From JACTUA01 sp035506435 (lineage in GTDB: Archaea; Halobacteriota; Methanomicrobia; Methanomicrobiales; JACTUA01): a DNA stretch of 18,189 nucleotides. Below are positions 6,170 to 13,845 of the stretch, piece after piece. The position numbers and the translations under genes were made by a program. Every line of letters starts with the position of its first letter. Positions within the stretch are counted from its first letter, which is position 1. The stretch covers positions 1 to 18,189 of the forward strand of contig DATJPK010000074.1 in NCBI GenBank assembly GCA_035506435.1, given 5' to 3'. The notes beneath the pieces were generated by a model. That model saw only the letters and a program-made list of their open reading frames with translations. It had not been told where the DNA came from and ran no database searches.

Positions 6170-7020
6170 TGAGGGCGGCGGAGATCCTCGAGCTCCCGGA
6201 GGTCCGCTTCCTCGAGCCCGGCTTCTCCGACCTCACCGAGGACCTGTACACCGGGGCCCTCCTCGGGATACCCGCCACCGGGGGAAAACTCCTCCTCGAC
6301 CCGGCCGAGAACCCGCTCGCCGTCGCGGTCACCGACGGGAAAGAATGGTATGCCGCCTCCTTCCTCTACCGCCGCCTCCCCCGGGAGGCCATCGAGCTCT
6401 GTGAGCGACTCGAGTGCGACCTGTACGAGGAGGAGCGGGCCGCCTGGGAGGCCGCGGTCAGGGAGTACTACAGCCTCCTCCTCAGGGATACCACCACCCC
6501 CGCGATTGAGGACCTTCCCCCCGATCGGACAGGCAAGCTGCAGGCCTTGCTCGAAGAGACCTGGGGCACCGCTGCGGGCGGGGAGGCATCTGTCACCTGC
6601 CTGGACTGCTGCTGCGGGTCGGGCGCCGGGTCGGCAGCCGCGAGGGCACTCGGGATGCGCCCCCTCTCCTATGACAACGACCCGGCCCTGTTATCCCTCG
6701 GGCTCTCGGCGGGAAGGCTCCTTCCCGGGGAGACCATGTGGATCGATGCCGCCCGTGCGGGAGAGTACCTGGACCGCGTCCCCCGCGGGGTCGCGGTGAT
6801 GATGGGCGAGATCAACAACTTCACGGGGGAGATGTGGGAAGGGATCACCGCCGAGCTGCTCGCCCTTGCCGATGACGTGGTCATCACGGTCGGGACGGAG
6901 GCGGAGGCCCGGAGGGTCGGGGGCTGGTGCAGGGCGTCCGGCCGGCATGACACCCTTATCGCTGAGAACCGGCGGGACCTCTTCTATGATAGATGGGTCT
7001 GCAGGTCGAAGCGGGACTAG
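6169..7020 (+). CDS. Conserved-looking protein with methyltransferase-like Rossmann motif, function unknown
   Basis: A 283-residue protein I do not recognise by name. Residues 1-135 are mixed helical with many acidic residues. Residues 143-155 form CLDCCCGSGAGS, which reads like motif I of a class I S-adenosylmethionine-dependent methyltransferase (hydrophobic-x-D-x-G-x-G-x-G), preceded by a short strand. The next acidic loop, SYDNDP (167-172), is where SAM ribose-binding residues would lie, and D193 follows at the end of a later strand. No NPPY-type catalytic motif is seen; MMGEINNFTG (211-220) occupies a comparable position. The run of three cysteines (147-149) is unusual. The ATG shares its A with the apgM stop (TGATG), so translation is coupled. 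The substrate is unknown. Confidence 0.8.
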   Translation: MRAAEILELPEVRFLEPGFSDLTEDLYTGALLGIPATGGKLLLDPAENPLAVAVTDGKEWYAASFLYRRLPREAIELCERLECDLYEEERAAWEAAVREYYSLLLRDTTTPAIEDLPPDRTGKLQALLEETWGTAAGGEASVTCLDCCCGSGAGSAAARALGMRPLSYDNDPALLSLGLSAGRLLPGETMWIDAARAGEYLDRVPRGVAVMMGEINNFTGEMWEGITAELLALADDVVITVGTEAEARRVGGWCRASGRHDTLIAENRRDLFYDRWVCRSKRD

Positions 7021-7027
7021 AAAAAGG
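7021..7027 (-). terminator. Short T-run terminator for the small minus-strand gene
   Basis: Read on the minus strand, CCTTTTT (7021-7027) follows the stop codon of the 72-residue gene by about 20 bases. Five T residues make a weak archaeal termination signal, placed in the narrow gap against the convergent methyltransferase-like gene. Confidence 0.35.
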
Positions 7028-7045
7028 ATCGGATGGGCAGGGGAT

Positions 7046-7264
7046 TCAGGGCCTCGGGATGCGCTTCAGCCTCTCGAGGACGACCATCGGGTTGGGGAGC
7101 TTGTGGGCCATCCGCTCCAGGAACTTGCGGACAAAGAGGTCGCTTGACCCCTGCTTCTCGATGATCTTCTGGATATCGATCCCCACCGGTGTGATGGTCT
7201 CTGAAATGAACTTGAGCCTCTTGTCGAGCGCCGCGTCCAGATACATGGTGTTGACCGTTACCAT
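7046..7264 (-). CDS. Small protein of 72 residues, function unknown
   Basis: A 72-residue, mostly helical, basic protein (MVTVNTMYLDAALDKRLKFI...). I do not recognise a family. It has no cysteine, no signal peptide and no transmembrane helix. Three features support it as real. A good archaeal TATA box (ATTTATAC on the minus strand, 7293-7300) lies about 33 bases ahead of the ATG. A weak AAGG sits just before the start. The composition is protein-like, with few of the Arg/Pro/Gly runs typical of shadow frames here. The predicted leader is only about seven bases. It is convergent with the apgM operon. The family could be restricted to Methanomicrobiales. Confidence 0.65.
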   Translation of the reverse strand: MVTVNTMYLDAALDKRLKFISETITPVGIDIQKIIEKQGSSDLFVRKFLERMAHKLPNPMVVLERLKRIPRP

Positions 7265-7292
7265 AGGCCTTGATTATTATATGTCGGCTCTT

Positions 7293-7300
7293 GTATAAAT
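7293..7300 (-). promoter_or_regulatory. TATA box of the 72-residue gene
   Basis: GTATAAAT on the plus strand reads ATTTATAC on the minus strand, close to the archaeal consensus. It is centred about 33 bases upstream of the ATG at 7264, predicting a start near 7271 and a very short leader. Confidence 0.55.
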
Positions 7301-7422
7301 AACCTATCGCCTTTCCGCCTGAACGTAAGCTGGTATTCGTTGAATTTTTCCCCCGTTTCCCCTGTTTTATAATGAATTCCCGTTGATATTCCGAAGGGGT
7401 ATGGAGCATCCCATGTCATGGA

Positions 7423-8040
7423 TTACCGTTCGTACCTGCGCCCGTTTGCATCCCCCGTCGTACCCGTGATGCGCTCCTGCACCGGGAGGGTGGCTTCCCG
7501 GCGCATGGCGAGGGCGAACCAGAGGGCGATGCAGCCGGCGAGGGCGGTCACCACCCCGGCCGCCGTGACGAGGAGCCGGGCGACGAGGCCGGGAAAGAGC
7601 ACGAGCGCTACCCCGGCGACGAGGAGCGCGGCCCCCCCGAGCAGGATGAACCGCCTCGCCCACCCTCCCACGGACAGGAGGCCCCCGAGGAAGAGGAGCG
7701 CGAGGCCCGCGATGGCCGCGATGAGCGCGCCGGAGTAGATGAGCAGGTCGAAGATGATCTCCCGCCTGAAGAGGACAAGGAGCCCGACCACGACGAAGAA
7801 GAGGCCGGCAAAGAGGAGGAAGAGCGAGGGGAAGCCGCGCTTCCCCATGAGATGCCCGGATGAGAGGACCCCGATCCCGAGGAGGATGGCGAGGAGGCCT
7901 AGGATGACCGCGATGATGTTCACGAGGATATCCCCCCAGATCACGAGCGAGACACCGACGGCGAGGAGGGCGAGGCCCATGGCCGCGACAAGTGTCCAGG
8001 GGACGACCATCCAGCTTTCTTCTGCCATTCCTCCGGCCAT
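7423..8040 (-). CDS. Six-helix membrane protein, HdeD/DUF308-like
   Basis: A 205-residue very hydrophobic protein with six predicted membrane helices at about residues 12-34, 38-60, 70-92, 95-120, 130-150 and 154-179. Short polar turns separate them, and a charged cytoplasmic-type tail (MRREATLPVQER...) follows. The repeated 'LLxGxxxLLxG' texture resembles the HdeD/DUF308 membrane family, but I see no diagnostic motif, so the family call is tentative. The start at 8040 has GGGGAG about ten bases upstream. A second ATG at 8028 follows GGAGG too closely to be preferred, but cannot be excluded. It lies 53 bases downstream of the helicase gene and may be co-transcribed with it or use a TTTTTTAAGG element (8064-8073). 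Confidence 0.8.
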   Translation of the reverse strand: MAGGMAEESWMVVPWTLVAAMGLALLAVGVSLVIWGDILVNIIAVILGLLAILLGIGVLSSGHLMGKRGFPSLFLLFAGLFFVVVGLLVLFRREIIFDLLIYSGALIAAIAGLALLFLGGLLSVGGWARRFILLGGAALLVAGVALVLFPGLVARLLVTAAGVVTALAGCIALWFALAMRREATLPVQERITGTTGDANGRRYER

Positions 8041-8063
8041 GGGGAATACTTCTCCCCGATCTC

Positions 8064-8073
8064 CTTAAAAAAG
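8064..8073 (-). promoter_or_regulatory. T-run / TATA-like element between helicase and membrane protein genes
   Basis: On the minus strand this reads CTTTTTTAAG. Six T could end the helicase transcript, which stops at 8094. The TTTTTTAA could also act as a TATA element for the membrane protein gene starting at 8040, about 28 bases away. The sequence alone cannot decide between the two roles. Confidence 0.4.
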
Positions 8074-8093
8074 CGATCTATCCGGCCCCGGTG

Positions 8094-10109
8094 TTACCTG
8101 CGGGACTCCCGCTCCGCGCAGTCGAGCTCGGCGATGATGGCGACCGGGTCGTCCATCTCCCCGGCGAGCCTCTGGAGCTCGAGGAGGTGCGAGAGGCCGA
8201 TGAAGTGCTCGGCCATGACCCTGCCGAGGGGGGATAGGGCGAGGAGGCCACCTTTCCGGTGCACGAGCCCATGGGACACGAGGTCGGGGAGCACCTCCTC
8301 CATGTCCCCGACCATCGAGGCCGTGATCCTCCGGATCGCCTCCCCGTCTCCCCGTGCGACCACGGCATGGGCGGCAAACTCCTCGGAGCTCTCCTCGGTC
8401 CCGTACGAGGGGGCCACCTCCTCCATCTCGCCCCTGAGGAGCCGGATGGCCACCTCCTCCTCGGTGCCCGTGGTCTCGCTCCGGTACACCCCGCCCGGCT
8501 CGGCAAGGATCACCACCTTCCCCCGGTCATGGTAGTCCGGCCTCCCCGACCTCCCGGCCATCTGGGAGAACTCCTGGACGGTCAGCCACTCGATGCCCAT
8601 CGCGAGGGAATCGAAGATCACCTGCGAGGCGGGGAAGTCCACGCCCGCGCCGAGTGCCGCGGTGGTCACCACGGCGGCGATCTTCCCGTCGGCAAACCTC
8701 CGTTCCACGTCCCTCCGCTCCTGCGCCGTAAGGCCGGCATGGTAGGGGGCGGCCTTCTTCCCGAGGGCCTCGGCGATGACGTGGCACCGGGCCCGGGAGT
8801 TGGTGAACACGATGGTCTGGCCCCGGTAGCCCTTCGAGGACTTCATGGCGAACTCGTCCTCCATGAGCTGCTTTTCGTACCGGATCTTGTCCTTCCTCGT
8901 GACGAACAGGAGGTACCGCTCGAGGGGGACCGGCCGGTCCGCGTAGGTCACGAGCCGTGCCCCAAGTTTCTCCGCGAGGATGTGGGGCATCCCGACGGTC
9001 GCCGAGAGGTAGAGGAACTGGGCCTGCGGGGCGAGATACTTGAGCCGGGCGATCAGGCCGTCGAGCCGGTGGCCCCGCTCCCGGTCCTCGAGCATCTGGA
9101 CCTCGTCGATGACCACCGTGCCGATATTCGGGAACGGCCGCCCGCACCGGAGCAGGTGGTCGAGCCCCTCGTAGGTCCCGACCACGACTTGCGCGCCGGG
9201 GTCCTGCCTGCCCCGGGCCCGGTTCTCGGGGAGGTTCAGCCGGTTCCGGCCCGTGAAGAGGGAGACCCGGGCGAGCTTCCCGTACCGCTCGGCGAACCGC
9301 TCATGCTTCTGGTTCGCGAGCGCGACGAGGGGGACGAGGAAGAGGAACCTGCCCCGCCCCTCGAGGAGGTTCTTCATCCCCGCCATTTCCCCGATGAAGG
9401 TCTTCCCCGAGGCGGTCGCGGAGACGACGAGGAGGTCCGAGCCGGAGAGGAGGCCCGCCCCGACGGCGAGGTGCTGGACGGGCATCAGCCGTCCGATGCC
9501 CGAGGCAGCCCGGAACTCCGGCGGGAGCGGGAGATCCGAGATGTGGGCGGTCTCGGTAACGGGATGGGCCTCGATCCGGTCGAAGAGCGTGCGGGAGAGG
9601 TCCATCCCCTCGGGCTGCAGGGCCGAGAGGACCCGGTCCAGGTCCCGGTAGGCGGCGAGGAGGTTCTCGATGTAGGCATACGAGATCTTCCCGAACTTCG
9701 TGAAGTACCCGAGTTCGCGCCTCACCTCCTTCCTCGCGCAGTCCATGCAGACCGACTCCTTCCCGAACGCAACCGAGGTCTTCGGGTCGAGGAGGGTGAC
9801 CCTGTCCTCGAGGAGGCAGGTGCGGCAGAGCGGGAGGAGCGACCAGGGGATCTGGAGGTCGGCGAGGAATGCCTCCCACTGTTCGTCCTTGCGGGTGAGG
9901 CGCACCTCCGATTGCCTGAGGGTGGCGATGAGCTCCTTCGTCGGGATGGTCCGGCCGTGCCTGCTCCCCGGCTTCCGGGCGAGGTAGTCCTTCGGCCGGA
10001 AGCCCTTCGTGGTCCGGACGAGGTCGACCTGCCCGACGAGGGTCACCTCGTTCCCGTCGAGGAAGAAGAGCCGGTAATAGCCCCGCTGGGGGTGGACGAC
10101 GACCCTCAT
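8094..10109 (-). CDS. Ski2-like superfamily 2 helicase with zinc-finger N-terminal domain (DUF5814-type)
   Basis: A 671-residue ATP-dependent nucleic acid helicase. Residues 1-200 form an archaeal N-terminal domain with a four-cysteine zinc site (C95, C98, C121, C124), matching my recollection of the DUF5814 helicases of Methanomicrobia and haloarchaea. The SF2 motifs follow in order: MPVQHLAV (209-216), Walker A SATASGKT (230-237), VPLVALANQ (259-267), motif II DEVQ (335-338), LSAT (368-371), IVFTNSR (433-439), TTAALGAGVDFP (482-493) and QMAGRSGRPDYHDRG (516-530). A winged-helix and helical C-terminal part follows, as in Ski2/Hel308 relatives. Motif II has Q where Ski2-type enzymes usually have H. 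The ATG at 10109 overlaps the preceding gene by four bases (ATGA). The DNA or RNA substrate is unknown. Confidence 0.9.
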   Translation of the reverse strand: MRVVVHPQRGYYRLFFLDGNEVTLVGQVDLVRTTKGFRPKDYLARKPGSRHGRTIPTKELIATLRQSEVRLTRKDEQWEAFLADLQIPWSLLPLCRTCLLEDRVTLLDPKTSVAFGKESVCMDCARKEVRRELGYFTKFGKISYAYIENLLAAYRDLDRVLSALQPEGMDLSRTLFDRIEAHPVTETAHISDLPLPPEFRAASGIGRLMPVQHLAVGAGLLSGSDLLVVSATASGKTFIGEMAGMKNLLEGRGRFLFLVPLVALANQKHERFAERYGKLARVSLFTGRNRLNLPENRARGRQDPGAQVVVGTYEGLDHLLRCGRPFPNIGTVVIDEVQMLEDRERGHRLDGLIARLKYLAPQAQFLYLSATVGMPHILAEKLGARLVTYADRPVPLERYLLFVTRKDKIRYEKQLMEDEFAMKSSKGYRGQTIVFTNSRARCHVIAEALGKKAAPYHAGLTAQERRDVERRFADGKIAAVVTTAALGAGVDFPASQVIFDSLAMGIEWLTVQEFSQMAGRSGRPDYHDRGKVVILAEPGGVYRSETTGTEEEVAIRLLRGEMEEVAPSYGTEESSEEFAAHAVVARGDGEAIRRITASMVGDMEEVLPDLVSHGLVHRKGGLLALSPLGRVMAEHFIGLSHLLELQRLAGEMDDPVAIIAELDCAERESRR

Positions 10110-10912
10110 GGGGCGACCGCGTCGTGGATGGCGTACCCGAGGCCGGCGGCCTCGAGCCTCTTTAGGAAATCGGTGAACTCCTCGTCGACGATGACGATCG
10201 CGCAGTCCAGCCCGTGGAAGGCCGCCTCGATGACCCCTTCCCGGGCCCCGAAGAACATGTCGGGCTTCCGGCCGATCTGCTCGAGGGCGACCCATGCCTC
10301 GAGGCCGACGGCGGCAACGACCTTCGCCCGGCCCGCGACCTCCTTCAGGACCTCCCGCCTCACCTTCCGGGACCCTCCCCGCTCGATCCTCGGTACCTTG
10401 CAGACCTGGATCGTCCCCTCGCGGTGCTCGATGATCCCCGACAGGCGCGCCACCCCCACGTCCTCCCGGGCCCGGGCGTCCATGGTGGCCGTCCCCGTCG
10501 CGCTCCTGCCTTCCCCGGGGCCCGCATAGAGCCAGCCGTTCTCCATGTAGACCCCGACGGTGTCGCCCTTCTTCAGGTTCCCGGCGGCAAGGGCGGTCCA
10601 GACCGAGACCTGGTGGATGATGTCCCGGCGGACATGCCGGGCATAGGTCTCGAGCACCTCGGCGTGGTTCACCACCCACTCGATTCCTGCCCGGGTCACC
10701 TCGTACCTGCCCCGGCCCTGGGCGCTCACCATGCCCTCCTCGACGAGCTCACGGATGTACTCGGAAACGGCCTGCGGGGTCACCCCGAGCTTCCCCGCGA
10801 TCTCCTGCTGCCGGATGGCCGGCTGGTTCTCGGCTATCTCGACGAGGATCTGGAAGCGGGTGGCCTCGCTCTTGCTCCTGAGGATGGTCGCGAGGGGGTC
10901 ATCGCTTCCCAT
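10106..10912 (-). CDS. Winged-helix regulator of the COG1497/DUF7839 type
   Basis: A 268-residue protein with an N-terminal MarR-like winged helix (about residues 12-75; recognition region QQEIAGKLGVTPQAVSEYIREL), then a domain of about 190 residues. That domain contains AAGNLKKGDTVGVYMENG (112-129), a KVPRIERGGSRKV stretch, and a C-terminal region with GREGVIEAAFHG-like and DEEFTDFLKRLE segments. This is the layout of the archaeal 'predicted transcriptional regulator' COG1497. The second domain may bind a ligand or an RNA/protein partner. The gene sits in the middle of a three-gene operon: its first 14 bases overlap the upstream HTH gene and its last four overlap the helicase. DNA binding is expected from the family; the targets are unknown. 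Confidence 0.85.
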   Translation of the reverse strand: MGSDDPLATILRSKSEATRFQILVEIAENQPAIRQQEIAGKLGVTPQAVSEYIRELVEEGMVSAQGRGRYEVTRAGIEWVVNHAEVLETYARHVRRDIIHQVSVWTALAAGNLKKGDTVGVYMENGWLYAGPGEGRSATGTATMDARAREDVGVARLSGIIEHREGTIQVCKVPRIERGGSRKVRREVLKEVAGRAKVVAAVGLEAWVALEQIGRKPDMFFGAREGVIEAAFHGLDCAIVIVDEEFTDFLKRLEAAGLGYAIHDAVAP

Positions 10913-11393
10913 GGTCGACGAGCACCATTCCCTGGCCCTTCACGTCGAGCTTCGGGATCCGCTTCGCGAGGCCCTTGATGACCACCTGGGAGACGTTGTA
11001 CTTCCGCGCGATGTCGTTGATCGAGGTGTTCCCCTGCCTGATCTCCTCCTCGATCTGGTCGACGAGGTCCCTCACCTTCTCGTCGTTCGAAAGCGCGACA
11101 TGGATCAGGTCCCCGAGGTCGGTCATGTTGCACTGGAAGTTCGCCCGGAACCGGCTGTAGATGGTGCGGTACTCCTTCACGGGCTTCTTCCCGGGCGGGG
11201 GGGTCCGCCACTTCTCCTCGATGAGGTTGCCCTTCTTCAGGATGGAGAGGCACTCGCCGACGGAATCGGTGCCGGCAAGCTTCGCGAGCTCCTCCTCGGT
11301 CATCCAGGCCCTGGTCAGGTGCTCGTAGATCTCCTTGTACCGCTCGTTGTTGAAGGTGACGAAGAGGGAGACCATCTCGATGGGATCGTTCAC
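10899..11393 (-). CDS. Small protein with two helix-turn-helix regions, putative regulator
   Basis: A 164-residue protein (from the GTG at 11393). Residues 17-80 form an ArsR-like winged helix (MTEEELAKLAGTDSVGECLS with a basic wing, EEKWRTPPPGKKPVKEYR). Residues 123-147 form a second HTH (TSINDIARKYNVSQVVIKGL) resembling sigma-region-4 or resolvase-type HTHs. An acidic helix links them (RDLVDQIEEEIRQ). An alternative ATG at 11375 would shorten it by six residues. GTG is preferred because a start predicted from the TATA box at 11425-11438 falls near 11405, just upstream, and because NDPIEM looks like a genuine N-terminus. Neither start has a strong ribosome binding site. It leads the operon with the COG1497 regulator and the helicase. 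Confidence 0.8.
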   Translation of the reverse strand: MNDPIEMVSLFVTFNNERYKEIYEHLTRAWMTEEELAKLAGTDSVGECLSILKKGNLIEEKWRTPPPGKKPVKEYRTIYSRFRANFQCNMTDLGDLIHVALSNDEKVRDLVDQIEEEIRQGNTSINDIARKYNVSQVVIKGLAKRIPKLDVKGQGMVLVDHGKR

Positions 11394-11424
11394 GATCCTG
11401 ATATGACCGGTCAAAGCGCACAAC

Positions 11425-11438
11425 CCATTTATATATGG
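11425..11438. promoter_or_regulatory. Shared bidirectional TATA box for hypF and the HTH-helicase operon
   Basis: CCATTTATATATGG is an almost perfect palindrome (its reverse complement differs at two of 14 positions) and reads as a consensus TATA box on both strands. Going right it predicts a transcript start near 11458, 14 bases before the hypF ATG. Going left it predicts a start near 11405, about 12 bases before the GTG of the HTH gene. A second element, CTATAAAG (11449-11456), is too close to the hypF ATG to serve it. Confidence 0.65.
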
Positions 11439-11471
11439 TCTCGGAACGCTATAAAGTTTCCAGAATACGCC

Positions 11472-13718
11472 ATGCCGGACCGGGGAAGGATTCTTGTCCG
11501 CGGCATCGTCCAGGGCGTGGGCTTCCGCCCGTTCGTGTACGCACGGGCCTGCGCCCTCGGGATCCGCGGCACCGTGAAGAACACGGGGAGCCAGGTGGAG
11601 ATCGATGCGTGGGGAGACCGGTTCGACGAGTTCCTCGGCGATGTCTCCCGGGGCCCGCCCCTCTCCCGGATCGATTCCGTCGGGGTGCTCCCTCTCTCCG
11701 GGAGCCCCCCCGCTGGGTTTTCCATCCTCGCCTCCTCCACGGGCAACCTCTCGGGCATGATCCCGCCCGACGTCGCGACCTGCAGCGAGTGCGTGGGCGA
11801 CCTCTTTGATGCCCGGAGCCGGTACCGGGGATATTTCGCCACCTCCTGCGTGAACTGCGGCCCCAGGTACAGCATTATCGGTTCCCTTCCCTACGACCGT
11901 GAGCGGACCTCGATGGCCTCCTTCCCCATGTGCCCGGAGTGCGGCAGGGAGTACACCGACCCCGCCTGCCGCAGGCACCATGCCCAGACGATCGCCTGCC
12001 CCGTCTGCGGCCCCCGGCTCACCCTGATGGACGCGGACGGACGGGCAATGGAGATCGATGACCCCATAGGCGAGGCGGCGGAACTCCTCGATGCAGGGGA
12101 GATCCTCGCCATCCGCGGGATCGGGGGGTTCCACATCGCCTGCACCGGGGAGCGGGCGGGTGAGCTGAAGGCGCGCCTCGGGAGGACCGAGCAGCCCTTT
12201 GCCGTCATGGTTCGTGAGGAAGCTCTTGACCGGATGGTATGCGTCGAGGCTGCTGACTGGAAGCTCCTCCGGAGCGATGTCCATCCCATCGCCGTCCTCC
12301 CGAAGCGCGACCCGACGGCACACGAGGCCATCTCGAATCTCCATACCATCGGGGCCATGCTCCCTTATGCCCCCCTCCACCACCTCCTCTTCTCCCGCCT
12401 GAAGGCACCTCTCCTCATCATGACCTCGGCGAACATGCCCGGGTACCCGATGATCACCGAGATCGATACGGCGGTGGCAAAGCTCAGGGGCCAGGTGGAC
12501 TACTACCTGACCCATGACCGCCGGATCCTGAACCGGTGCGACGACTCGGTGATGCGGGACGGCTTCATCATCCGCCTCTCCCGGGGGATCGCGCCGAAAC
12601 GGACCCGGGTTGACCTCGGCCCGTCCTGCATCCTCGGCGTCGGGCCGGAGCTGAACAGCAACGTCACCATCTACAAGGACGGGTTTGCCATCACCTCCCC
12701 GCACGTCGGCCATGTCCGGAACCCCCCGACCCTCGCGTACCTCGAGGAGACCGCCGAGCGGATCCGGGGATGGCTCGGGGCGAAGTACGACATCATCGCC
12801 CACGACCTGCACCCGTCGTTCCTCTCGACCGGCTACGCGAGGGCCCTTGCCGATGAGACCGGCGCGGAGCTCGTCCCGGTCCAGCACCACCGCGCCCACG
12901 TCGCGGCAACGACACTTGAGCCCTGCATCGGGATCACCATCGACGGTGTCGGCTACGGCGATGACGGCCGGGTCTGGGGCGGGGAGGTCTTCGCGGGCCA
13001 GGTGCCGCACCTCGACCGGGTCGGGCATCTCGAGGAGGTGCCGATGCCGGGCGGCGACCTCGCAACCCGGTTTCCCGAGCGGATGCTCTACGGGATCCTT
13101 CCCGAAGAACGGACCCTCGGCCTCCTCCGGGAACGGGGCTGGACCGATATCCAGTGCGGGGTCCTCGCCCGGCAGGTGGAACGGGGCGTGAACGTCGCCT
13201 GGACCTCGTCCACGGGGAGGGTCCTCGACGCGGTCTCAGCCCTCCTCGGGATCTGCCGGGAACGGACTTACGACGGGGAGCCGGCGATGCGCCTTGAATC
13301 GGCCGCGTACGGCGGTACCCCATCGGAATGGCCCCTCGAGTTCATCCGGAAACCCGGCGCAGAGGTTCTCTCGACGAGGTCCATCGTGAGAACTGCCATG
13401 GACAGCTTCCTGAAGGCGATGAGATCCGGGGAGGAGCGAAGGGTGGTTCCCGACCTGGCCGCCTCGGTGCAGTTCAACCTGGCCCGGGGTCTTGCCCACA
13501 TCGCGATCCATGCTGCCCGGGACACAGGCCTGGACCGGGTCTGCCTCTCGGGTGGGGTGGCCTACAATGCCGCCATCCGGGAGACCATCCGGGACGAGAT
13601 GAGCGCAGCCGGGCTCACTCTCCTCATGAACCGGGAATATCCCCTCGGCGACGGCTGCATCTCCTACGGGCAGTGCGCCTGGGCGGGGATGGTAAAACGG
13701 GAGCAGGGTCGGTCCTGA
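11472..13718 (+). CDS. hypF: [NiFe]-hydrogenase maturation carbamoyltransferase HypF
   Basis: A 748-residue HypF, which converts carbamoyl phosphate into the carbamoyl-adenylate passed to HypE for cyanide-ligand synthesis on [NiFe]-hydrogenases. The domains are in canonical order. An acylphosphatase domain covers residues 5-90 (VRGIVQGVGFRPFVYARA). Four CxxC zinc motifs lie at C104/107, C126/129, C154/157 and C176/179, with the exact 18-24-18 spacing of the family. A YrdC-like domain runs from about 195 (GEILAIRGIGGFHIACT), and a Kae1-like domain has QHHRAHVAA and LSGGVAYNA near the C-terminus. No ribosome binding site is visible before the ATG, consistent with a very short leader. A longer reading frame upstream was rejected because it runs through the divergent promoter and antisense genes. 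Confidence 0.97.
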   Translation: MPDRGRILVRGIVQGVGFRPFVYARACALGIRGTVKNTGSQVEIDAWGDRFDEFLGDVSRGPPLSRIDSVGVLPLSGSPPAGFSILASSTGNLSGMIPPDVATCSECVGDLFDARSRYRGYFATSCVNCGPRYSIIGSLPYDRERTSMASFPMCPECGREYTDPACRRHHAQTIACPVCGPRLTLMDADGRAMEIDDPIGEAAELLDAGEILAIRGIGGFHIACTGERAGELKARLGRTEQPFAVMVREEALDRMVCVEAADWKLLRSDVHPIAVLPKRDPTAHEAISNLHTIGAMLPYAPLHHLLFSRLKAPLLIMTSANMPGYPMITEIDTAVAKLRGQVDYYLTHDRRILNRCDDSVMRDGFIIRLSRGIAPKRTRVDLGPSCILGVGPELNSNVTIYKDGFAITSPHVGHVRNPPTLAYLEETAERIRGWLGAKYDIIAHDLHPSFLSTGYARALADETGAELVPVQHHRAHVAATTLEPCIGITIDGVGYGDDGRVWGGEVFAGQVPHLDRVGHLEEVPMPGGDLATRFPERMLYGILPEERTLGLLRERGWTDIQCGVLARQVERGVNVAWTSSTGRVLDAVSALLGICRERTYDGEPAMRLESAAYGGTPSEWPLEFIRKPGAEVLSTRSIVRTAMDSFLKAMRSGEERRVVPDLAASVQFNLARGLAHIAIHAARDTGLDRVCLSGGVAYNAAIRETIRDEMSAAGLTLLMNREYPLGDGCISYGQCAWAGMVKREQGRS

Positions 13719-13740
13719 ACAGAAGAGGCGCATTTCACTC

Positions 13741-13777
13741 CCGGTATTTTTCGCCGGCGCCCGACAATTCCTTTTTT
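13741..13777 (+). terminator. T-run terminators after hypF
   Basis: A CCGG / CCGG stem (13741-13744 with 13754-13757) brackets five T at 13747-13751. A stronger run of six T follows at 13772-13777, in the gap before the ABM-like gene. The T-rich stretches are typical archaeal stop signals for the hypF transcript. Confidence 0.5.
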
Positions 13778-13845
13778 ACAGCCGCCCATTGCATGGCAAG
13801 GAAAGCATTTAGCGTCCCCGGCCCCACTCACGGTTGAGGAAAGGC

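Noticed and set aside
8259..10529. A 756-codon open frame on the plus strand opposite the helicase gene
   Set aside because: It is rich in Arg, Gly, Pro and Glu with no recognisable motif, and lies fully antisense to genes with clear helicase and HTH motifs. Such shadow frames are expected at this GC content.
11449..11456. CTATAAAG as the hypF TATA box
   Set aside because: A start about 26 bases downstream would fall after the ATG at 11472, so the upstream palindromic box fits better.
10731..11471. Possible N-terminal extension of hypF
   Set aside because: The frame stays open upstream, but it runs antisense through the HTH genes and across the shared TATA box. The ATG at 11472 gives a normal acylphosphatase start.
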